From positions 1 through 8,107 of the forward strand of contig VXXH01000371.1 of NCBI GenBank assembly GCA_009835515.1: a stretch of DNA of 8,107 nt, in the 5' to 3' direction. This DNA comes from Candidatus Poribacteria bacterium (GTDB lineage Bacteria; Poribacteria; WGA-4E; WGA-3G). The notes under the pieces are model-generated. The model did no database searches. It was not told where the DNA came from and was given only the letters and a program-made list of their open reading frames with translations. The stretch's first letter is position 1; each line of letters opens with the position of its first letter. Both the position numbers and the translations under genes were made by a program. Of the stretch, positions 1-5,586 are shown piece by piece.

Positions 1-10
1 GTTCGTAGTA

Positions 11-26
11 GTGCGATTTATCGCAC
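11..26. repeat. Small perfect hairpin in the mutL 3' flank
   Basis: GTGCGA and TCGCAC form a perfect 6-bp stem around a TTTA loop, about 65 bases beyond the mutL stop. No T-run follows in the mutL direction, so it is not a classical Rho-independent terminator. The rest of 1-91 holds an AT-only palindrome (43-56) and an ACCGCACCTACCGG segment at about 67-80. The last reminds me of dispersed extragenic motifs in environmental genomes, but this cannot be verified here. A 6-bp stem of this kind occurs by chance about once or twice in 8 kb, so the structure alone is weak evidence. Confidence 0.35.
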
Positions 27-91
27 GTTCCAATATTACTGAATTAAAAAATTAATCTTCATCAAACCGCACCTACCGGACCTGGCGGAGG

Positions 92-1981
92 TTACCGATG
101 GAAACGGCGTTCTAATTCATCGCGCCCCATTTCGACGATGATTGGACGCGAGTGCGGACAATTGAACGGGAGTTTCGCCTCGGATAACTCCTTGATGAGG
201 TTCATCATCTCCTTGGTATCCAACGTATCCCCGGCTTTAACAGCTGATTTACATGCGAGCGTTATCAAAGCGTTGTCGATGGCTTCAGGGAGTTGTACGT
301 CGGTATGCGGTGCTTCCGGGAGTTTGTCAAGTAGGTCAGTGACGGTCTGTGCGGCGACGCGGGTTGGGAGTGGCGACGGAATCGCCCGAATCAGGATTGT
401 GTTTCCTCCGAACTCTTCCAGATCAAAACCGAGTTTCTCGAAGATGTCACCGTGAATTTTCAAGGCACTGAGCTGCTGCGGTGTGGCTTCAAGCGTGACT
501 GGCAGTAGTAACCCTTGCACAGGGATTCCATCGGCTTGCATCTGGTTAACGAAACGTTCATAAAGCACGCGCTCGGCGGCAACGTGCTGGTCGATGAAGA
601 AGATTTTGTCTTCCGCCTCAGCGACGATATACGTTTTAAAGAGGTTCGTCTTGAGTTGGACGTTCTCAAAGTCAAGCAGACTGAGGTTTACGCCATCAGG
701 GATCTCCTGCTGCGGGGGTTGTATGACGATTTCAGTCGGCGTGGACGCGGCTTGCGCTCCCGAAGTGTCAACGGTTTCCGGTGCTTGTTCGATGCCGTCT
801 GTTTCCTGTGTCGGGACTTGTGGGGCGTGCGTCCGCTGTGTCCCTGCTATAGGGGTTGTGGCGCGTTGCCGCTGCCCAGTACCCGGCGTGTGGCGTGGCG
901 TGGAAACCCGCCCTGATAGACTATTATCACGGGTTTCAGCGTCTTCCTCGGATTGCGTCGGTTCGGTAGGTGTCTCAATTTTGGGGATATATTTCGCTTT
1001 ATGGACAGCGTTGCGGAGTATTCGGACGATGCCGCTATAGATCGTCCGTTCGTTGCGAAACCGCACCTCAATTTTAGCGGGATGCACATTGACATCAACG
1101 GTCTCCGGTTCCAACGTCAGGAAAAGCAGCGCGACCGGCTGCCGTCCCTTGGCTACCATAGCGTCAAGCGCCTCTGTGAGTGCCGCACCGATAATCCGAC
1201 TGCGGATGGGTCGCTGATTCAAAAAAAAGAGTTGATATTCACGATTCGGTTTCGTAAACTCCGGTTTTCCGAGTAAGCCATACACCTTTAGATCAGGCAA
1301 ATCCTCTGTGAATTCAATGAGGTTCTCGGCGAATTCTTTGCCGTAGAGCAGACGTACACGCTCCAGATGCGAATCGCAGGCGCGGACATCAAGTATTGAC
1401 CTACCGTTGTGCGTCAGCGAAAAATGGATGTTCGGATGCGCGAGTGCCGCCCATGTCACCTGATTCGTGACGTGGTTCATCTCGGTGGTATCGGTCTTGA
1501 GGAATTTCAGACGGGCGGGGACGTTGTAAAAGAGGTTGTTAATGGACATGTGCGTGCCGGGAGAACATCCACTCTCTTGTACGGAACGGAAGACCCCACC
1601 ATCAACACTAACCTTTGTCCCTTCAAGCGCGTCGGCGGTCCGGGTGAGGAGTTCAAATTGTGAGACTGAGGCGATACTTGCTAACGCTTCGCCGCGGAAC
1701 CCAAACGTTTGAATACATTCGAGGTCTTCAATGCGGTCTACTTTACTCGTCGCGTGGCGTTCTAAGGCAAGCAGCGCGTCCTCGCGTTCCATGCCGATCC
1801 CGTTATCGGAGACATGGATGAGACGTTTACCGCCTGCACGGATTTCGACGCGGATGGAGGTGCTTCCTGCGTCCACAGCGTTCTCGATCAGCTCTTTGAC
1901 GACTGAAGCGGGACGTTCAACGACTTCGCCAGCGGCGATTTTATTAGCAACATCTGCAGAGAGTATCTTAATCTTTCCCAT
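92..1981 (-). CDS. mutL: DNA mismatch repair endonuclease MutL
   Basis: MutL couples mismatch recognition by MutS to strand removal; in this subfamily it also nicks the daughter strand. The N-terminal GHKL ATPase (about 1-330) is complete: E30 and N34 in ELIENAVDAG, DNGIGM at 59-64, the ATSK/GFRGEAL lid at 77-100, and a PGT motif at 141-143. A Thr/Pro/Gln/Glu-rich linker (about 335-435) leads to the C-terminal dimerisation and nuclease domain. This carries DQHVAAERVLYE (464-475), fitting the DQHA(X)2E(X)4E metal motif except for Val instead of Ala, plus ACK (576-578) and CPHSRP (608-613). It is therefore the nicking type, unlike E. coli MutL. QGLLLP (489-494) sits where Bacillus MutL has its sliding-clamp binding motif. 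At 629 residues the length is normal. The start fits the conserved family N terminus (MGKI...AAGEVVERP), but no Shine-Dalgarno lies within 20 bases upstream. mutS is not in the window. Confidence 0.97.
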   Translation of the reverse strand: MGKIKILSADVANKIAAGEVVERPASVVKELIENAVDAGSTSIRVEIRAGGKRLIHVSDNGIGMEREDALLALERHATSKVDRIEDLECIQTFGFRGEALASIASVSQFELLTRTADALEGTKVSVDGGVFRSVQESGCSPGTHMSINNLFYNVPARLKFLKTDTTEMNHVTNQVTWAALAHPNIHFSLTHNGRSILDVRACDSHLERVRLLYGKEFAENLIEFTEDLPDLKVYGLLGKPEFTKPNREYQLFFLNQRPIRSRIIGAALTEALDAMVAKGRQPVALLFLTLEPETVDVNVHPAKIEVRFRNERTIYSGIVRILRNAVHKAKYIPKIETPTEPTQSEEDAETRDNSLSGRVSTPRHTPGTGQRQRATTPIAGTQRTHAPQVPTQETDGIEQAPETVDTSGAQAASTPTEIVIQPPQQEIPDGVNLSLLDFENVQLKTNLFKTYIVAEAEDKIFFIDQHVAAERVLYERFVNQMQADGIPVQGLLLPVTLEATPQQLSALKIHGDIFEKLGFDLEEFGGNTILIRAIPSPLPTRVAAQTVTDLLDKLPEAPHTDVQLPEAIDNALITLACKSAVKAGDTLDTKEMMNLIKELSEAKLPFNCPHSRPIIVEMGRDELERRFHR

Positions 1982-1986
1982 AATTT

Positions 1987-2123
1987 TAAATATTAGGTTT
2001 TTGCTCCGATTTTTCCGTTGTCAAAATCGGGTTCTCGCTCAGATCGGTGTTCATTTAGAGGAATTGCGTTTTCTACTTGGCAACGCCCACAACCGACGAG
2101 ATGCTAACCCTACTCCATATTTT
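1987..2123. repeat. Intergenic tandem repeat, copy 1 (short form)
   Basis: This is the first of two diverged direct copies filling the mutL-ABC gap. Matching landmarks in order are TTAGGTTTTTGCTC, GATTTTTCCG, TGTCAAAA.CGGTTCTCG-like, ATCGGTGT.CATTT, GGAATTGCGTTTT and AACCCTACTCC (2106-2116). The copy starts five bases upstream of the mutL start codon and runs directly into copy 2, giving a 137-bp period. It lacks a 27-28 bp block present in copy 2. It encodes no plausible protein. Its effect is unknown; it sits where the mutL promoter would be expected. Confidence 0.8.
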
Positions 2124-2282
2124 TAACGATTGGGTTTCTGCTCGATTTTTCCGCCCTTTCCCAGTAACGAGTGGGGACCCCTGTCAAAAACCGGTTCTCG
2201 TCTAAATCGGTGTCCATTTGGTGGAATTGCGTTTTTTATCTTCACAATTCGAGGACAACGAGCTTTTAACCCTACTCCGTAT
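2124..2282. repeat. Intergenic tandem repeat, copy 2 (long form)
   Basis: This second copy shares all landmarks of copy 1, including AACCCTACTCC at 2268-2278. It carries an additional block at 2154-2181 that includes the palindromic GGGGACCCC (2173-2181). It ends directly at the stop codon of the ABC ATPase gene (TAG, complement of 2283-2285). The two copies therefore exactly fill the space between two genes. The copies have diverged by many substitutions, so the duplication is not recent. I infer a dispersed repeat family, possibly a MITE-like or fossil element, because tandem copies with indel variants are typical of such families. Confidence 0.8.
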
Positions 2283-4328
2283 CTATTCAGCGTTTTGGTA
2301 TAAGTAACAGTTGCATGAATGCGTTCGTGTGAAACGTGTTTCGTCTGGATATGTGTCTTTACACATAGGCATGACTTCGGGACAGCGCGGATGAAAATAA
2401 CAACCAGATGGACGATTGATGGGTGAAGGCACATCCCCCTCTAATTGAATTTTTTCAACACCAGTTTGCGGGTCCATCTTCGGGACAGCAGAGAGGAGTG
2501 CTCGCGTATACGGATGCTTCGGCGAATCGAAAATTTCCTCTGTTGTCCCACGCTCAACAATTCTACCGAGATACATCACCGCCACCTCGTCCGCAAAATA
2601 TTCAACAACAGAAAGGTTATGCGTGATGAAGAGATAGGTGAGATTGAAATCGGTCTGTAGTGATTTTAGGAGATTCAGTATCTGCGCTTGCACGGATACG
2701 TCTAACGCACTCGTCGCCTCGTCACAGACGATGAACTCCGGATCGACAGCGAGACAGCGTGCGATACCGATGCGTTGTCTTTGACCGCCAGAAAATTCGT
2801 GCGGGTAGCGCGTTACCATGTCCGGCGATAAACCGACGCGCTGCATCAGTTCTGCGACCCGATTTTGGCGTGCCTCGGCGGATTCTCCAATACTGTGCGC
2901 CTGCATCCCTTCCTGAATAATAGCACCTATGGTCATCCGAGGATTCAGCGAGGCGTAGGGGTCCTGAAAGATAATCTGCATCTGCTTCCGATACGGGTGC
3001 AGATGTTGACGCGTCGCAGTTGCGATGTTCTCACCGTCATAGATAAGATCGCCTTTGACCGGCACGCCTAATCGGAGAATCCCTTTGCCGAAAGAAGTTT
3101 TGCCGGACCCGGATTCTCCGACAAGTGCAAGCGTCTTACCGCGTGGAATATCAAGCGTAACATCATCAACGGCATAGACGTAACCGACCGTCCGTTTGAA
3201 AATGCCCTTCTGGATCGGATAGTGGACACAGAGGTTTTTTACCTGAAGTTGCGGGTGTGTGTCCGATGTATATGTGGTGGAATCTCCTATCTTATCCATA
3301 CCCGTTTCGAGTTCCAGTTTTGTGGCACCAGCCACTGTAGCACTGAACGGCGGTTCAGGGTTGTAGAGGTGGCAGGCGACGTTATGTTCGCTGCCGTTAA
3401 CGGCATGCAACGTCGGCGGAATGGTTTCGCACCCGTCCATAACTTTCGGACAGCGATCGGCGAATCGGCAGCCATCATTATAGTCGGTGGCTTTCGGAAC
3501 TCTTCCGGCAATCGTGTGTAATTGCGTGCCGCGTTTATCGCGAGCCGGTGTCGATTCCAGAAGTTTGACCGTATAGGGATGCTGCGGGGTCTCGTAGAGT
3601 TGCTCCCAAGTGCCCACCTCGGCAATCTTTCCAGCGTACATAACGGCAACGCGGTCGGCTATGTTGGCAACAACCCCTAAATCGTGTGTAATCAAAAGCA
3701 CTGCCATCTGTAACTCTTGCTGGAGGCGTTGGATGAGTTCAAGGATCTGTGCTTGTATGGTGACATCCAGTGCAGTTGTGGGTTCATCAGCGATGAGCAG
3801 CCCCGGACGGCAAGAGAGTGCCATCGCAATCATGACGCGTTGTTTCATACCGCCGGACATCTGGTGTGGATATTCATCGTAACGCGCCGCGGGTTCCGGG
3901 ATACCGACGAGGTCAAGCATCTCGATGGCCGTGTTCTTCGCAGCCGCGCCGCGAAGGTCTTGATGCTGTCGGATTGCTTCCGAAATCTGGTAGCCGATCG
4001 TAAAAACGGGATTGAGGCTGGTCATCGGCTCTTGGAACACCATAGCGATGTCGTTGCCCTGAATCTTCCGTTTTTCAACTTCCGGTAGGCGTGTAATGTC
4101 CTGTCCGTTGTAGTAGATGGCACCGCCTGCGATGAATCCGGCAGGCTGTGCGACGAGTTGGATCACTGACAACGCGGTGACGCTTTTCCCACAACCCGAC
4201 TCACCCACAAGCGCGAAAATCTCGTTCGGCGCAATGTCGAAAGAGATACCATCAACCGCGCGGGCAAGTCCCTCCGGGGTACGAAAATAGGTTTTGAGGT
4301 CTTGTACGCTGAGGAGTGCTTCTTGCAT
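2283..4328 (-). CDS. Fused peptide-type ABC transporter ATP-binding protein (DppD-DppF / OppD-OppF fusion)
   Basis: This is the cytoplasmic ATPase of an oligopeptide/dipeptide/nickel-type importer, with both nucleotide-binding domains in one 681-residue chain (as in GsiA/YliA). Domain 1 (about 5-325) has Walker A GESGCGKS (42-49), Q-loop Q99, signature MSGGMKQR (157-164), Walker B DE at 181-182 and H-loop H215. Domain 2 (about 360-678) has GESGSGKT (404-411), Q455, FSGGQRQR (512-519), DE 536-537 and H570. All ATPase residues are intact in both halves. Each half ends in an oligopeptide-transporter C-terminal extension with clustered cysteines: C287, C293, C300, C319, and C643, C649, C656, C672/C674. 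Related OppD proteins use such cysteines for an iron-sulfur cluster. No permease or binding-protein gene is adjacent, so the substrate is unknown. The start is supported by the homologous N terminus and a promoter placed for a leaderless mRNA; there is no Shine-Dalgarno. Confidence 0.96.
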   Translation of the reverse strand: MQEALLSVQDLKTYFRTPEGLARAVDGISFDIAPNEIFALVGESGCGKSVTALSVIQLVAQPAGFIAGGAIYYNGQDITRLPEVEKRKIQGNDIAMVFQEPMTSLNPVFTIGYQISEAIRQHQDLRGAAAKNTAIEMLDLVGIPEPAARYDEYPHQMSGGMKQRVMIAMALSCRPGLLIADEPTTALDVTIQAQILELIQRLQQELQMAVLLITHDLGVVANIADRVAVMYAGKIAEVGTWEQLYETPQHPYTVKLLESTPARDKRGTQLHTIAGRVPKATDYNDGCRFADRCPKVMDGCETIPPTLHAVNGSEHNVACHLYNPEPPFSATVAGATKLELETGMDKIGDSTTYTSDTHPQLQVKNLCVHYPIQKGIFKRTVGYVYAVDDVTLDIPRGKTLALVGESGSGKTSFGKGILRLGVPVKGDLIYDGENIATATRQHLHPYRKQMQIIFQDPYASLNPRMTIGAIIQEGMQAHSIGESAEARQNRVAELMQRVGLSPDMVTRYPHEFSGGQRQRIGIARCLAVDPEFIVCDEATSALDVSVQAQILNLLKSLQTDFNLTYLFITHNLSVVEYFADEVAVMYLGRIVERGTTEEIFDSPKHPYTRALLSAVPKMDPQTGVEKIQLEGDVPSPINRPSGCYFHPRCPEVMPMCKDTYPDETRFTRTHSCNCYLYQNAE

Positions 4329-4334
4329 AAGACT

Positions 4335-4363
4335 ACTATAGCAGGGAGATTCGTGAAAGTCAA
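4335..4363 (-). promoter_or_regulatory. Sigma70-type promoter of the ABC ATPase gene; predicted leaderless transcript
   Basis: On the minus strand, TTGACT (complement of 4358-4363) and TATAGT (complement of 4335-4340) are separated by exactly 17 bases; each hexamer matches the consensus at 5 of 6 positions. Only six bases (4334-4329) separate the -10 element from the ATG. The usual transcription start, the seventh base after the -10, is therefore the A of the start codon at 4328. This agrees with the absence of a ribosome-binding site upstream of that ATG. Start-site mapping is needed to prove it. Confidence 0.75.
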
Positions 4364-4503
4364 GGGAAATTTGCGTATCCTAATGTTCTGGCAGATGTCC
4401 CCATATTTGAAGAAAAACAGAGCGGCTTATAACAAAATTACAGTAACACAATTGCAGAGGTTGTGCTATGCTGATTTATATCGCCGACCGATTTGAAAAA
4501 ACG

Positions 4504-4520
4504 AAGTTTACTCTAAACTT
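4504..4520. promoter_or_regulatory. Palindrome, possible operator upstream of the plus-strand lipoprotein gene
   Basis: AAGTTTA and TAAACTT form a perfect 7-bp inverted repeat around CTC. It overlaps the place where the -35 box would fall for the -10 candidate at 4536-4541, a typical repressor or activator position. It is AT-rich and followed by a short T-run (CTTTTTC), so a weak terminator-like hairpin is an alternative. Inverted repeats of this size arise by chance in 8 kb, so this call rests on position. The remainder of 4329-4607 shows no gene. Confidence 0.35.
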
Positions 4521-4535
4521 TTTCAGTTTCATCCC

Positions 4536-4541
4536 TATACT
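4536..4541 (+). promoter_or_regulatory. Candidate -10 element (TATACT) for the lipoprotein gene
   Basis: TATACT matches the -10 consensus at 5 of 6 positions and would start transcription near 4548, leaving a leader of about 60 bases before the ATG at 4608. No good -35 hexamer lies 16-18 bases upstream; that stretch is occupied by the palindrome. If real, the promoter may be activator-dependent. Other AT-rich candidates (TATAAC at 4428-4433, TATATC at 4477-4482) are no better. Confidence 0.35.
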
Positions 4542-4592
4542 TAATAGGAAGGCGGTTTACAAGTTAACGGAACATGTATTTCACTCTTTTTC

Positions 4593-4599
4593 AAGGAGG
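4593..4599 (+). promoter_or_regulatory. Strong Shine-Dalgarno (AAGGAGG) of the lipoprotein gene
   Basis: AAGGAGG lies eight bases before the ATG at 4608, an optimal match and spacing. It fixes the start of the lipoprotein gene and contrasts with the apparent lack of any Shine-Dalgarno before mutL and the ABC ATPase gene. Confidence 0.9.
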
Positions 4600-4607
4600 A
4601 CCTAATA

Positions 4608-5330
4608 ATGTTGAAAAGATGTTTTCTGGGTTTGATCACTTTTGTATGCCTCTTTAGTCTGTCTTGCTTTGTTGGCTGCGGTGACCCTGAAGAGACAGAT
4701 CCGATAGTGATACCCAGCGAACTTTACGATACCAGTCAACTCGCTTATGACCTTAGCGATGCAGAAATCCAAGAATTGATGGCGTTAGATGTGCCCACAA
4801 ACTGGGAGCAGACAAAGGATCGTGAGTTACGCGCCAAATATTACCATGCAAACCTGCTCAAACAATTCGGGAACATTCCAGCCGTTCATATCGTTGCTGA
4901 GCATGAGCGAAGGAAAGCGACAGCATCGGAAGACTACATTTCATATACACTTGACGAATCGATTAACCTTGACAAGGCAAAATATATTCTCTGGCCCACC
5001 AAGCACAATCGTGACAACCTTGAAAGGTCGCTGAAGATAAAATTGAGGCGTGAGACGGATGATCCAGAGTTATTTGCTAAACTCTACAGAGAAGAGTTAA
5101 TCGAACAGCATGGGGATATTCCAGAGGTTGAGGTTGTTGTTAAAGGAGAGACAAAGTTATGGTTTGGAGGCTTTAGATTTCCCGGTGATGAAGATGATTA
5201 CGTCGCTTTTCTGGAAGCGAAATACGCCCTTTGGCCCAATGACTCACAGTTACAAAGGCTTGAAAAGTATCGAAAGGCACAAGCAGACGGAACACCGTTC
5301 CATCTCGTAGACAGGGATGACGACAATTAA
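4608..5330 (+). CDS. Small lipoprotein with an internally duplicated domain, function unknown
   Basis: I do not recognise this 240-residue protein. The N terminus (MLKRC, then a hydrophobic run to about residue 23) is an export signal ending in FVGC with C24 as the likely lipidated cysteine; C20 (SLSC) is an alternative. It is therefore probably membrane-anchored and periplasmic or outer-membrane. After an acidic linker, two related segments follow. Residues about 68-140 contain RELRAKYYHANLLKQFGNIPAV...AKYILWP. Residues about 149-221 contain PELFAKLYREELIEQHGDIPEV...AKYALWP. The landmarks are 80-81 residues apart. The unit looks like helix, then a (F/H)G(N/D)IP turn, a short strand, and a helix ending in LWP. 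The protein is rich in Asp, Glu, Lys and Arg and has no catalytic motif I can name. It is transcribed divergently from the ABC ATPase and convergently to the protease-TPR-FGE lipoprotein. A structural or binding role is possible; I assign no function. Confidence 0.88.
   Translation: MLKRCFLGLITFVCLFSLSCFVGCGDPEETDPIVIPSELYDTSQLAYDLSDAEIQELMALDVPTNWEQTKDRELRAKYYHANLLKQFGNIPAVHIVAEHERRKATASEDYISYTLDESINLDKAKYILWPTKHNRDNLERSLKIKLRRETDDPELFAKLYREELIEQHGDIPEVEVVVKGETKLWFGGFRFPGDEDDYVAFLEAKYALWPNDSQLQRLEKYRKAQADGTPFHLVDRDDDN
4809..5027 (+). repeat. Duplicated domain of the lipoprotein, unit 1
   Basis: This segment encodes residues about 68-140. Its key matches to unit 2 are AK(Y/L)Y, (N/E)L(L/I)(K/E)Q(F/H)G(N/D)IP(A/E)V, and the end motif AKY(I/A)LWP, encoded at 4977-4997. 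The DNA is diverged, so the duplication is old. Confidence 0.75.
5052..5270 (+). repeat. Duplicated domain of the lipoprotein, unit 2
   Basis: This segment encodes residues about 149-221, offset by 80-81 residues from unit 1. The AKYALWP end motif is encoded at 5217-5237. The middle differs in sequence and by about one residue in length (the KLWFGGFRFPGDEDDY stretch against RRKATASEDYISY in unit 1), as expected for a variable loop. Confidence 0.75.
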
Positions 5331-5414
5331 TTGATTACATATAGTTGCCCCGATCAATATAAATGTATATGCACTTCACATTTCTGTAATTCTGATCTCT
5401 TTTCTGTCTGAATG

Positions 5415-5540
5415 CACGGAAGACACAGAGGACACGGAATGAAGATATTGTTTTTCGGACGGTCTCCATCTCGGACGAAAGGCAATATAGAAGTTAGCGT
5501 CGCCTTTTCAGTGTTCTCCGCGCCCTCCGCGATTTGCGGC
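5415..5540. repeat. Inverted-repeat element with arms of 9-bp units
   Basis: The left arm (5415-5441) is three tandem 9-mers: CACGGAAGA, CACAGAGGA, CACGGAATG. The right arm, read on the minus strand, contains CGCGGAGGG (5523-5531), CGCGGAGAA (5514-5522) and CACTGAAAA (5505-5513). The arms thus carry the same C(A/G)C(G/A/T)GA-type unit in opposite orientation around a core of about 63 bases. This resembles the CACGGAGGACACGGAG-like extragenic repeats seen in many environmental bacterial genomes. It sits between two convergent genes, as extragenic palindromes often do. No transposase is present. The rest of the 5331-5586 spacer shows no gene and no convincing terminator. Confidence 0.65.
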
Positions 5541-5586
5541 GTACACGCCCAAATGCGACGTGCATTCAGACGACAAGAAACCTATT

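Noticed and set aside
515..1040. Two overlapping plus-strand frames (133 and 148 codons) antisense to mutL
   Set aside because: They mirror the low-complexity linker and C-terminal domain of MutL and show no independent coding evidence.
2123..2434. 103-codon minus-strand open frame across the ABC gene 3' end and repeat copy 2
   Set aside because: It overlaps the well-supported ABC gene in another frame and its C-terminal half is translated repeat. Similar 'proteins' may be annotated elsewhere only because the repeat is dispersed.
5331..5380. Possible terminator after the plus-strand lipoprotein gene (TTGAT...ATCAA, ATATA...TATAT)
   Set aside because: The stems are only five base pairs, AT-rich, and not followed by a T-run.
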